A stretch of 64,000 bases of DNA from Antitrichia curtipendula (GCA_951230915.1 OX579635.1:42718001-42782000), one strand, 5' to 3'; counted from the first letter of the stretch, positions 38,389-50,215 are shown. A program made the numbers and translations. The notes: a model not told the origin generated them from the letters alone.

Positions 38389-40569
38389 TACTGCTTCTGA
38401 TGTCAAGGAAGACAAAAGGCGTCACATACGACGTTGCGGATTCTGTCTTGCTCAACAGGCAGCTGCAACCACAGAGAACATTGTGAGGTCAAGGCTGGCC
38501 CCACATTAGTGGAGGGAAAGGAATACACCATGCACTGCACACAGGTCCCCTCAACTTTTGCACTGTATCACCCCACTTCCAGTTCTCCTCCTATTATTTG
38601 TGTAGACAGGTGAACCTGAAACTTCTTCATGACTTTGCATTATGTGATGGGACTTATTGCCCTCACCTTGAACAACATTTCACCCATTTGGCAAGGTGGT
38701 GTACGATTGAAGCATGGACATGACTCCACAACAATTAGAACCAAGTTATATAGAAAAGACAAGCAATGACGTCAAAACAGTACTCCGTCAGGCGCTCTTG
38801 CAGTGGACAAGAGGAGTTGCAGAGGACATCAGGCAACATGCAAATGTCCGTGATATGTAACGGCAAAACGTCATTCCTGATGTCTTGTAAGACATTATAA
38901 AAAATGTACGTCACATGCAGTGCCTTGTAGCATGTCAGGTATAGTGAAGGCACCAGAGAACCTAATACGATGACGACGGTGAATTCTAGAAGGGCTGAAC
39001 TATGAAATTGAATATCCCTATACATGCTAGGAATACGAAAATGTATGGAAGGTAAATGCTTACGATGTTGGGGTCTTATCCACACATTTTGCAAGGATAC
39101 TATTGAACGATACTACCCGCCATTTCAAATGAGAGGGAGAAGTCTTGCGCAATGGGTGTCCCGCGTGAAATGAGGAAAGGTCTTTGAAACTTGACACTTT
39201 AAAGGTAACTATACAGAAGATGTAAGACTTCCTCAATGCACATCACATGAGTATGACACATGACAGGAAATGCGTCGTACCATGTAGAACTGAAGGAAGA
39301 CAACATGCTATTATTGACATCTCTACAAGCACTCAGCACCTCCTTGGACATATTACGGAACGCGCCTAGCAGGCCAATACATCATGACGTTTGACCGCAT
39401 CATGTTTTAGGACACGTCATTTCAGGTAGCTGTCATCGTCGTTGCGATGTCTATTACTAAGCCCCTTCTGCGCTTAATGTACAGAAATGCATTTCCTATG
39501 AGAAACGCCACTGAGACAGCGCGGTTAAACAAATCACGTGTTTCAAGTTACAATTGAAAGCCATGAAGGTTGTAGGAAATGCGGTTATATAATTGCATGA
39601 AGTGAAATGTTTTAAATTTGACAACACGTCCGCTGCGGTACTGTGCCTAAGGAGCACTTTAGTACAATCATGTGTACAGAAACTGCTCTTCCAAATGCCA
39701 ATGCCTTAGAAGTAATATCCACCGTGAACATGGTAGTGAACATGAGGTGGTCATTGCCTCACGGAAGGACGTCCATAGTCCTGACGTATATAACAGAATA
39801 TGAGAGCAGTGACCACATCGGCAGTCAGCTCTAAAAATGTTTCAAGTGATGTCCGACTGAACGTCAAAGAAGACGTCAGCTGAGACTCTCACATGTCATC
39901 CGAAGAATACAACGGTAGGTGTACTATTCATTTCCCATTGTCATTTCTTCTGATTCAGAATGGCAACTACAACATTTTCTGTGCATCAGTGACCCAACAC
40001 ACAATGACTTGTTTTATACATTATTTCGTGTAACTTTAGACGAACAATCCACATGTCTCTTTTTAAAGAAGTTCAGAAAGTGGGAAACATGTGGGCAGTC
40101 ATTGCATGAAACTATCTTGTTCCTACAAAGTATGGATTGAATTCAAAGTTAAGATGAAATACCTGTTGCCTAGAGAACTCCACAATTGACGTGATTTGAT
40201 CTATTGTTCAGAAATTCACAAAGGATGGCCCAGTACAGCAAGGTAGTGTCGCTGTAAAAGTCCACAATTGAGGAATCCCGCAGAACTGCATGACATGCAA
40301 CGTCCAGCGGGATATAAGCACACAGTTTTTGACGTTTGCGATGACATTGCATGAAACGTCTGAGCAGACGAGATACATGTTACTGAACGTAAACATCATG
40401 CCCTACAGATATTGTACTGCTGCTAAACGTCTTTGGAATTCCCTATTTTCATGAATTAAATATGTCCACAACAGAGTGAAGGGAAGACCAGCAGAACACA
40501 GTAAGCTAAAATTTCTTTCCCAAGTGAACATTAATGAGCACATCTTCATTTAAAAAGAATAGCAGACAA
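38389..40569. other. Spacer upstream of the CACTA transposase gene
   Basis: Contains the presumed promoter and 5' leader of the minus-strand transposase gene. No coding exon or repeat array recognised; GACGTC motifs continue (for example near 38768, 39769, 39869). Confidence 0.45.
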
Positions 40570-41590
40570 ATCATTTGTAAAGATTTCTCTTTTTCTAAAT
40601 GAATTGTGCACACCAAATAACTAAGAATAGCAAGAACCTACTCGATGTGAAACTTGCTTCGTTTCTAAATTACAAGCTGATAGCAAACAAAAGGATAGAC
40701 AAAAAAAATACACCAAGTCATAATTCCTGTCTTCTGAAAGTACATGTGTACATATAACAAATAAGAAGACGCAAAAAAATATAGCAAGTGCGAAGGTATG
40801 TCCTTAGGAATTACGTATCTACAAGTAGCAACATCGTAGACGGAAGAAATTCACAAAGTAAATATTCCTTTCTTTCTAAGTGAATTGTCTACAATGAACA
40901 AAAGAATAGACTGAATAAATATACCAAGTGAAAATTTCTTTCTTGTCAAAGGAATAATCTACAACTAACAGAGCCGTAGACGCAAAAAATAAAAAAATTG
41001 AAATTTTCTTTCTTTTAAATGAATGGTCTTCAACAAATTGAATAGGACCCAAAAAAATAACACAGCCTACTATTTCCTTTTTTTTTAAATGAATGGTCCA
41101 CAACTAACACAATTGTAGACAAAAAAAAACCACAATCTAATCTTTCCTTTCTTCTTAAGTGAATGGTCTACAACAAACAACATTGTAGATGGAAAAAAAA
41201 CACAAAGCAAAGTTTCTACTCTTCTTAAATGAATGGTCTACAACAAACAACATTGTAGACAAAAAAACAACACAAAGCAAAGTTTCCACTCTTCTTAAAT
41301 GAATGGTCTACAACAAACAACATTGTAGACGAAAAAAAAACACAAAGCAAAGTTTCCACTCTTCTTAAATGAATGGTCTACAACAAACAACATTGTAGAC
41401 AAAAAAAAAACACAAAGCAAAGTTTCCACTCTTCTTAAATGAATGGTCTACAACAAACAATATTGTAGACGAAAAAAAAACACAAAGAAAAGTTTCCACT
41501 CTTCTTAAATGAATGGTCTACAACTAACAAAATTGTGTAAAACTTTACAACACCAAGTGCAAATTCCTTTCTTTCTAAAGGAATTGTCTG
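40570..41590. repeat. 70-bp-period tandem array in the CACTA element
   Basis: The phrase TGAATGGTCTACAAC or a variant recurs at 41021, 41091, 41161, 41231, 41301, 41371, 41441 and 41511, exactly 70 bp apart, and in weaker form at 40881, 40951 and 41581, with traces in register back to about 40601. Central copies are nearly identical, outer ones diverged. Each unit contains GTCTACAA ... TTGTAGAC, an 8-bp inverted repeat, and an A-run. The array sits between the two divergent genes. Confidence 0.93.
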
Positions 41591-42121
41591 AGTAATTCTA
41601 AAGGGACGGAAAAACATCTATAGTGTGTGAGAATTTACATGTTCATGATTTACATCCCGTCAGGAACCATCTGGCTATTGGAAATACCATGACTCTAAGT
41701 GTGAAGTCCCTCTCTGCAATGGAAACGTAGTATGTACACCCCACATCTGTGCCGGCAATAGGAGCACACTAAGGTATGATTTCTGAATGAACAGGAAACT
41801 ATGCAGCCCTTGTCCCTATGAATCATCTCCTGGTCTATTATGACACTGGCCCACACAGAATATGTTCGGAATGTAATGTCCCCTTGGACATTATAATCTA
41901 CGGTGCACGTCTTTTATGACGTCATCAAAGATGTCGGCTTTGACATTTTGCCTGTGGATTAAGCAAAGCCTGTACCTGCTACAAACGCACCCTTTACACG
42001 TGTTTCGCTAATGCTGCGGCAGAAATGCGCAGAATCCTAAATGTTTTCGTCGTTTCCTGGGCACAGAGCATCTCTTGTACGCGGGTACCAGCTTCACGAA
42101 TCACGACGTTAGCGACGCAAC

Positions 42122-42411
42122 ATGCCAATTCCCTCAACAGGAATGAATACAGTAGGAGAACAAGCACTAGTAGAACTTCGTGGTCCCGATCAAGCAAGCA
42201 ACGAAGGCGCTCTCATTCTTTTCCAGAACTTTGTGGATGGGATTGCAGCTGTGTCACTCACCTCAACAATGGGATCAGTTGAAAACCCTGTGGTTACCGT
42301 TTCCAATCGCAACAGCAGGCGTCTCCATGTACAGGATGGGTCGTTCGTAGCCCCTTGTCCGGCGACCGCAGATGCTTCTCCGCCGACGCATGACCCCAAG
42401 ATATCGAAGCA
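42122..42411 (+). CDS. Possible small exon in the CACTA element, unrecognised
   Basis: ATG at 42122 (MPIPSTGMNTVGEQALVEL) opens a frame that ends at a good donor (AAGCAG|GTGAGT, 42411/42412); the frame runs on into the intron to 42556. Ninety-six or so codons, Ser/Thr/Pro-rich near the end, no motif recognised. It could be the first coding exon of the TnpA-like transcript, a separate small element gene, or captured host sequence. I found no acceptor that joins it cleanly to the next frame. Confidence 0.35.
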
Positions 42412-43670
42412 GGTGAGTCAATGCATCCGTCAATGCGTCCGAGGTCCGAGCAGGTCCGCCGGCCTCTTTCCTTTCCCGGCCATCGGTGCGCTTTGTGGAC
42501 GCTTCCGCTGCCGCAGTCCTCAGGAATTCAAATTTGAGCGAAGCACCTACACATAGGGGGCTTACAACCACAGTAATGAGGACGACGTCGTAGGCGTGGT
42601 GGTAGCGACGGAAACGGTGTCTTCATCCAATGACATCCGTTGCCGTCCGCTGATCCTCTCCCTCCGTGTCCAGTTTAACACCTCGTGAGGCTTATTCTCT
42701 CCTCGGGTGTTGGACGCTGCGCCGTGCTTGGGGATGCACTCTCCGCTGCTGTGAATTTGGAAGCGCAGCCTTCTTTGGTGAGTGTTGAGAGGTCAGACGT
42801 GCTTTTAGTTCCCCTGCACCATGTTTTGAGCATTAGGTGTGGCGGGAAGTTCTTTGGTGTTTTGCAGGGTTTTGTTTTGTTTTGCCGTCTTCTCCTCCAT
42901 CGCGCGGCAACTACCACTGACGTCGGCTCTCCCCCGGCGTCGCAGGTTGGCTCCTGTCCCTTCCGTCGACTTTGCCAGACAGGTCCCACACAGACACAGC
43001 AGCCCTAGACAGGTCCCACACAGACTCCCGTACCTCTGCGCAAGAGTTCCAAGGTCGACCTTGTCGCCTTCTTGTTATGTTGATGACTGCGTCTCCTGCC
43101 CTGTCGTCGTCGTGTTCTTATCTTCTGCCCTAGGACGGGACCTTAGAATGCGCGTGATTTGCCGTCCGTGTGGATGTCTCTTGAGACGTGATAGTGTTTC
43201 TGCGGACGTCCTCGCTGGCGCACAACGCCAGCTTCCAACACAGGTATTTCGCACTTGCATATTTCTGGTGTCACTTTCAGCTTTGGAAGTGAAACATACC
43301 GTGCAAAGCATGTGCGGTGCGGACAAGCAGTACCGTAGGACCTTCATTCGACTCCGGACACTGACTCCAGACCGTTCACCTCGGGAACTCAGAAATTTGT
43401 AGTAGATTTTAACTCGTGTCTTAGGCAACACCGTCGACGTCGTGAGAAGTTTGTTTGTGGTGTATATGTTAGCACCATACGTCCACCCGAACATCTGATG
43501 TCAAATCCGATGTCCGCGCAGACGTCTTCCTGTTTTATCAGACATCATTGATGACATCCACAGCTGCTCTTTTTTTTTGGTTTAACGTCTACTGACTTCG
43601 ACGTTTTCCTTTCACTGTGCAGGTGACGTGGTCCGAGCAATTTCTACTGTGGCCATCTCCGTCTCCAACT
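42412..43670 (+). other. GC-richer leader region of the CACTA element
   Basis: Higher GC than neighbours, with long accidental frames on both strands. An 18-bp phrase, GACAGGTCCCACACAGAC, is directly repeated at about 42979-43026. A pyrimidine-rich acceptor-like site (TTTCACTGTGCAG|GTG) sits at 43621, shortly before the ATG of the next gene, so this probably holds a 5' untranslated exon and first intron. Confidence 0.4.
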
Positions 43671-46390
43671 ATGACGGGCCCCAGGAAGAAGTTGCCACTG
43701 AAGCGGCCGGCGGAGCCACAATGCAGGCGGGCAGGACACAATGACAAGCCTGAGCCTCGACTTCGCCCTACCACTGAGGCACGCTCCAAGTACCACAACG
43801 ACGACTGGCGCGTGGAAAGTCGTGGTAAGGAGAAGGGAAAAGCAGTGGGTGAAACTTCCCAGCCAAGGAAGCGTCGCAGGCGCTCTACTCGACAGGAGTT
43901 TGAGGAGGATCCGCAAGAGCCAGAGCCGGCATCCAACGACACGTCCACCGAATTGTATACGGGGTCCTCAGTCCACAGGTAAGTGCAAAGCAATGTCTGT
44001 TGTAATGTCGCACTCGACTTTGTTCGATGTAATACTTCCGTTTTCCATTTGATTATGACAAGCGCCGAAGGTCGACGATACTGTCTAACAGAACATCAGT
44101 GAAGACTGAGAACGTCTTTGACAACATCAGGTGAGCCGTGCAGCACGTCTCGTGAGTTTTGTTGGTCGCTGATTCTGGCGTCGAAGTGGATTTCTAACTG
44201 AGGTCTCTTTGGGCGTGCTTGTGCAGCATTGACAGTGAGTCAGGGAGCAGCGATTCAGAGGAAGAAGAAGATGACACCATCGTCTTGGACGCCACCCCCA
44301 GCCCTGCCACGAAGAATCCAAGAGTGAAAGTGAAGAAGGAGACGCAATACAGGCAAGAGATACAGCCTAGGCAAGAGCAACATTGGAAGCAAATTGTCAT
44401 GGTTGATAAGCGTGGCAAGCCATACGGGACCGGAGCTGACTTTCTAGCAGAGGAGGTGAAGAAATTTGCAAAGATGCTGAATCCACAATACGGGTGGTCC
44501 GACCAGCCCCTGGCGGACAAGCAACGCTTCTATGATCGCGTCTATGCTGGTATGTCATGTCCTTTGTTACAATAGAAGCCCATTTGAAGGTACTCAATAG
44601 TGCATGCGAAAGAAGCCTGCGTGTTTGCTCAGACGTTGGCTGCCTCTGATAGTGTTGTACCCAAACACTTCCCACGACGTCGTACTTTACATTTTGACCT
44701 CATTATGCAGTCGAGGATTTACTTCTTCCTATTGAGTTTAGTTTGCTCGTTCTGGTCCTCGTAAATGTTGTGAGTACATTAGCATTGCGTTGTGGTTGAC
44801 ACAGACTGGGAGGTCCGCGGACCTGCAACAGAGATCAACCCCGCATGGTTTCCGCAGTATGTGACGAAGACTCTGATCAATGTCCAACACAGCCTCATGA
44901 AGATGATTGACGCGAGTGTGGAGTGGCCACCGGAGGTGGATCCAGATGTGTGGCTCGCTTTGGAGGCAAAAAGGAAGACCCGGGAAGCACAGGAGAAGTC
45001 CGCAAAGATGCGCTCCATCTCCAAAGGCAAGTCCACAAAGGAAGCTCAAATGAGGGCCATCGAGAAGACCATGATCGGTGAACTCGTGAGGACTACATGC
45101 TCCCCTTTGTGTTCATTCTTTTCATTTTTGGACGCACTGCTTTACTTTGCAGCAGTCAGTGGGGTCTGCATTTCGGTATGTCAGCTACAACACAATCGTT
45201 GAAAAAGCAGTTGTCTTCGTAGGCACCAGATGATTTCTTAGACGTCGGAGAGGACGTTGAACGTCTTGGAGGACATCAGCATACATTTACGGTTTTGTAG
45301 CATATCTTATGCTCTCCTTGTTTATTACACGTAACTCCTGTTGTTTCCATTCTTCTGAGTTCTATGAAGTTTTATTCAATACTAATTTTCACTTTCTGTC
45401 GTATGTGACAGACTTTGTTACTGCATCGCATACCTTACGAAGGGGAGGTGAAGGAGGCCACTGAGAAGGAGTATGCTCGACGTCAGGCACAGCTCTATAA
45501 GTCGCCCACTGACTACTCAGAGGACATTAAGGACCTTTAGGCTTCGACTTCTGAGGTCGGCGGTAGGCTTGCCCAGCTGGAGCAGACAATCCGGCAACTG
45601 ATCCTCTCCTTAGGCGACAAGGTTCCGCACGAGCAGTTGATTCTGCCAGCACCCGCCGGTGGTCCGCTCTGCCCGGTGGTGGTGGAGGCCGTTGCAGGTG
45701 CGGAAGATGTACTTCCAGACATCTCCAAGGACGCCGCAGCCGCAGCTCGTGACGTAGGTGATGTTCTTGAAGACAGCATTGCAGACATGGAAGCAGATGT
45801 AGACTACCTGGTGGACAACATTGTGGACGACGTCGACAAGGAAGATCATGCTGCAGTCGCGGAGGACGTTGAGCAACCTGCAGCAACAGACAAGTCCAAT
45901 GGTGCGCCTATGGCAGTGGCAAATGAATTCGTACCTCATGGTAGCATGGCGTCGCAGGTACTGTCTGATCCCTACAGCATAGGGGTGAAGTCCGCCGCAG
46001 GAAGCACGGACGCTGAAACAACGGCAACTGAGGTATACATGGCATTTTTGGCATTTGCAGAAGCTTTGGCGTTGAACACGTTCCGTTGCAGTTGATGTTC
46101 ACGTAGACGTCTGGAAGTGCACTCCTGTATTTCAGTTTTGGTTTCCTCATGACATGGTATATCTTCGTAAGTGGAGTGGCGTTATGACGGTTTTGTAGAT
46201 TCAAGCATTGCCGACATCGGTGTCTTCTTCTCGATCTAATCGAGTGACAAGGAACACGGTGCCAGCGAAGGCTACAAGGTTTGTTGCTCCCACCAAGACC
46301 AGCAAAGGAGCGGCACCAAAGTCTTCAAAGCCCAGCCCTCCTAAAGCAGCTGATCCACCCAAAAAGGGTGCTTCACCACGGAAAAAGTGA
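43671..46390 (+). CDS. TnpA-like DNA-binding protein of the CACTA element (one in-frame TAG)
   Basis: Five exons with matching phases: 43671-43978, 44227-44549, 44805-45085, 45412-46032, 46199-46390 (donors GTAAGT, GTATGT, GTGAGG, GTATAC), about 574 codons. Basic N-terminus (KKLPLKRPAEP, SQPRKRRRRSTRQ), acidic serine stretch (SDSEEEEDD), a helical domain (EEVKKFAKMLNPQYGW to PDVWLALEAKRKTREAQEKS) of the kind found in plant En/Spm second proteins, then a coiled-coil segment, an acidic part and a basic Lys/Pro/Ser tail. The role, binding subterminal repeats and assisting the transposase, is known for En/Spm TnpA and inferred here. A TAG at 45538-45540 interrupts exon 4 (IKDL*ASTSEVGG); a Gln or Glu codon would fit. 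Alternatively the TTTAG could be a splice acceptor removing a 90-nt GAG|GTGAAG intron, which keeps the frame. Confidence 0.7.
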
Positions 46391-48021
46391 AGGCACAGGT
46401 TAATTTGTACCATCTTTGCGTTCTAGAGACGCTGATGTAACTTACAAGTGTTGAGTTATGTCTGCAATCCCGTTGGTGACGTACATTGTGTTTCTGCACT
46501 ACAACTTTCAATCCTTTGACACCGTTGTGGACATGCAGATGCCTTCTACAGTGTCTTTCAGGACGGCTTCAGTCTTATATAGCACCATTGTGGACACGTA
46601 CTCGTCGACCTTAGTGAGCACACCATCATAGCCGATGTGGAAGTGGTTGTCCTCTCTAGCAGAGTTTCAGGGCTGAGGGTCAAGTATATATGATTAGAAG
46701 TGAGTAATCATAATTGTTATGGTGGCTTCAGCTTCATTTGTTGCAAACATTGGGCTGTTGTTGTAGGAAAGGTAGCATTTATACTTTGCCGTATGTCAGT
46801 GTCAATGGCAATTTGGAATTAATGTGATCGTCATTGGCCTATGTTTGAGTGTGCATCTCTAAGCACATATTCATGGATTTCCTCATGACACAGATCTTAA
46901 TAATGGAGTAGATGCAATGGCAATCCCCTCAATTGTGTCCATGCAGCGTCACATTCTGCCTTGTCTTTGTCATGTCTTGTGGTATGTCTAAGCCAGTGTT
47001 GTGATGGACGTTCTGAATGCACACGTATAGCGCGTGCGTCTTAGCCGGTGTTCACTATGTTGAAAAATATGCAATTTTGCGTTGTGAATGACGTCGCGTT
47101 CAACAAGTTTCAATTCACATCCAAACATCTCCGTAGTGGAAGATGTCATTCGTGACATCACATTGTCACATGCCAGACCAAGTACGCCTCCGCGCCAACA
47201 TCATGTAATTCACGATCTCGTCAAGTATGACGTCCTCAAACATCGCATGTGCCGTCCATGAGCATATTAACTCGGATGTTCACACCATTGTCGTAGACGT
47301 TAGTGCTTGCATCTGTATGCTGCTCCAGACGTCAACAAAACAGTGCAACCTGTGCTGTCTGACACACTCGTGACTCCTCGACAGCATGCAAAGCAAACCG
47401 TGATGTGGCCATCCATCGTGGATGTTAAAACCATTGCACGTTTGTGTTTTCAGAAGCACCCCCCCTGTCACAAACAACGTCTGTAGTGACGCCATGAATG
47501 TCATGGCATGTCGCGTTGGAAACGGATGAAAGAAATTGGACATCTGTCTTTCCACTGAACGTGGCATTAAAAACATCCAGAGTAATACAAGCACGTCTTC
47601 GGAAGCATGGAATGTCTACAGCTCTGTCCATGCTGACATTATTCAGGACGGTTTAACGTCGGAGTGGATGTCATGACGGACTTGAAACCCTAAACAAAGT
47701 AGCCATTTTCAAGCCCAAAAACAGTGCCACGTCACATCCCCAAAACATGCCACGTCGGTGACGGAAAATGGATGAAAAAAAATCCGACATGGCTTCCCTC
47801 GCTCACGTGGCATGACAGATGGCGGATTTTCAGAACCCCGTTGACTAATGTTTTTTTGGACATCACGAAGTTGACATGGCATGTCCGTCCAGATTTTCGA
47901 TGTTTTTTGCATGTCAACCGCAACGCAAAAAAATGGATGTCTGATCAGACATAACCAGACATCAATTCAGACATCAGCATGCAGAATTCCAGAATAAAAA
48001 AAAACACGAGTTTCTTATAGT
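46391..48021. repeat. Right subterminal region of the CACTA element
   Basis: No gene. Repeated GACGTC/GACATC/GATGTC motifs (for example near 47316, 47580, 47830, 47960), densest in the last few hundred bases (TCAGACATAACCAGACATC), mirror the left subterminal region. Confidence 0.6.
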
Positions 48022-48022
48022 A

Positions 48023-50199
48023 TTCATATCTGCTGACAAATGCCATTCTACTCTAAAGTTTCCTACACCCTCAACACATAGCAGCTGGCCCTCATCTTGT
48101 GCTTTGATGAGTGTAGGAAATTGCGTTTGTTGGAACACCCACTGGAGGACTTCATTTGACTCCTTGGCAACCTCAAAGCATGCAATGGGCCATATTTTGG
48201 TTTCTGATTGAACCGAGAAATATCTATCATCGATCTTTTGTACGCTGGTGTCCAAAGCACGATTCATAAGGGTCAAACTAACCCTTTCAAACTTTCTGCC
48301 ACGCAAAATCTCTGCTTCGTCCATCTTCAACACAAAAATCAACGGCTTGTCTCCAACTTCTGCACACGTTTTGAACACTATAACGTTTCAGTAGACTGCA
48401 TGAAGTATACCAGTCAATAAGAGCAGAAGACACATCTAGCATCCTTTCATAGAAATTGGGAACCTGATGAAGTACTGAACTTCGGTGGTGAAACCGTATA
48501 GCTTTACCATAGTTCTTTGCACAACTTCAATGTCAACAAACAAAGAGTTCTTTGATGACAAAACAACTCGTGTTATCTCTGATTTCTTCTTCCTTCCTTT
48601 AGCATTGGACACTGGAACTTGCGCCACAATCTCCAACGTGCTATCGATGTGGTAATAGTCTCCCACAAGATCCTTCAACTTTCCATTCAGTTGTGTTCGC
48701 AACAATGTGACCTGATAAACATATTGCACTGTCCATGAGAACCCAACCCTAAACTCTAAACTGCATGCATCGTGTATAGATAAAACACCCGCATCTTGTT
48801 CCCAACACGGTATACTCTAAACTCATGGAACGGGATGCGTAAGCAATACCTTGTGCAGAACTCCCGAACCATCTAAAAATATTGCATTGTGCATGAGATC
48901 TCAAACCCTAAACCCTAAACAACCCATTGTATCGTGTACAGAACGAACTCCCACAACTTGTTTCCAACACATTATAGGAGAGACTTTCATGGAATGGAGT
49001 GAATAATACCTTGTGCGGATTTGGCAGGAAATTCGGCTTCAATCTCTTATCCACGAGTTGCACACGCCCTTTGATCGATTTGTAGATTTCACCATAGCCT
49101 CTCTGAGACACTCCTGTCATGTCACATGCTGCCAATATTGATTATGTTCCCAACTCCTGCCCAATTTTATCGAGATAGTAGTTGGTCATTGTAGTAGCTG
49201 CAAAACTGCTCCTTGGATTTGCCACCAACGCTAATGTCTCTCCTTGCGACAAAAAACCGCCTAAGCCCTGCCCTATGCCTTCTTGTAAATCTTTGTCGCC
49301 ACACAGTCTCTTCCTCCCTTTCAACACCTTGTTCAACACGTGTATAGAATGAACGGCATTTGGTTGCAACAAGCTTCGAATCTTTGCTATACGTGCTCTT
49401 GCGGCGCCACCAGTCTTGGCTAATTCAGACAGACCCTTGGATGCTCGTAGTTGCGCACCTATTGGAGTACTGACCAGTCGTTCCATTTTCCTTTTAAACT
49501 TCAGCACCGACTTTCTTGCTTCCTTCAGATCATGCTCCACTCGCTGCAACTCTTGATTTATAGCTTCACGTCCCTGCTGTTGGGCCATTAGAATGTTGTT
49601 GTTGTAAGCCTCTTTGTTCTCCTTCAAGGCTCGTTCGAGCCCTACACATCTGGACCTCAACTCGTCAGATTCGCTCTTCAATAGGACAATCTCATTGCGA
49701 CTACCTACAAGAATCTCCTCTGAACGCACTGCCGACTTGCTGTTAGCAACGTCGATGTCACGCTTTAGCTTGGCGATCGAATTTTGCAAACAAACTGTTC
49801 TCGAAGACAATCCACTCGTGTCCTCTCTAATTCCTGTTCCAAGCCCCTCACTACATCACTAGTGCTAACCAAGTGTTTCGTGTATCTTAAGAGGCCTGAA
49901 TTACCGTGACAAACAAATTCTAAGTAACCCTTCAACGTTTGAAATTGTGGTGGCTTCCTAGTCACTGGATCTGTTGGGTACAGACTCCCATCCAACCATA
50001 AGTCCATGTTCGTGGCTCCAGATTCTCTCAAGGCTGGAAACTCTAAGCGAGAGAGTTGTTGATCAATTCGAACCCCTTTCTTCACCATAGGCGCAAATCT
50101 ACTATCAAGTACTACAGCTGCTGTATACGAACTATTCTTTCCTTTGTTCGTAACATCTTTAAGTGCCATCGCTTCTGCCAAGATTAAATTCTTGTGCAA
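48023..50199 (-). pseudogene. Cassette gene D, 5' part: coiled coil and first half of the DDE-like core
   Basis: Reads from about 50199 down to the CACTA insertion. A first block (YTAAVVLDSRFAPMVKKG, TLKGYLEFVCHG) leads into a coiled coil (LEQELERTRV; LKRDIDVANSKSA; LKSESDEL), then a segment ending KRLKPNFLPNPHK at a donor (AAG|GTATTA, exon end 49010), an intron to 48712, and the exon 48711-48023 with KPLIFVLKMDEAEI (first candidate catalytic Asp) and VEWHLSADM (second). Lesions: a one-base frameshift near 49.79 kb inside the coiled coil, a TAA at 49142-49144 (ELGT*SILAAC), and two compensating shifts around 48380-48460, where a neighbouring frame reads better (NFYERMLDVSSALIDWY). The CACTA element then cuts the gene. 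Exons further upstream may lie at 50.2-50.8 kb. Confidence 0.6.
48712..49016. repeat. ~160-bp tandem duplication in the gene D intron
   Basis: AATACCTTGTGC occurs at 48845 and 49005, and CATGAGATCTCAAACCCTAAA near 48892 parallels CATGAGAACCCAACCCTAAAC near 48734; the two ~160-bp copies are diverged but collinear. Both contain CCCTAAA telomere-like boxes. The duplication includes the exon/intron junction, so the inner copy shows a second donor-like AAG|GTATTG. Confidence 0.7.
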
Positions 50200-50215
50200 A
50201 ACAACATCTAAATTC

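Larger units (their letters stand above)
32280..48022. mobile_element. Full-length CACTA (En/Spm) transposon, 15.7 kb
   Basis: Left end CACTATAAGAAACTCGTG followed by a T-run; right end an A-run followed by CACGAGTTTCTTATAGTA, so only the outermost base differs (A for G). Target duplication TTC at 32277-32279 and 48023-48025. Excising the element and one TTC restores gene D's frame. It carries two divergent genes, TNP2-type transposase (33790-38388, minus) and a TnpA-like protein (43671-46390, plus), with a 70-bp tandem array and a GC-richer leader region between them. Subterminal and internal sequence is dense in GACGTC and its decayed forms GACATC/GATGTC, likely binding sites for the element's own DNA-binding protein. 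The TNP2 frame is uninterrupted and the TnpA-like one has a single stop, so the element is young or recently active. Confidence 0.93.

Noticed and set aside
42839..43402. 187-codon frame in the CACTA element
   Set aside because: Arg/Pro/Cys-rich composition typical of a GC-rich noncoding leader, long frames on both strands, and a direct repeat inside; no splice-consistent link to the TnpA-like exons.
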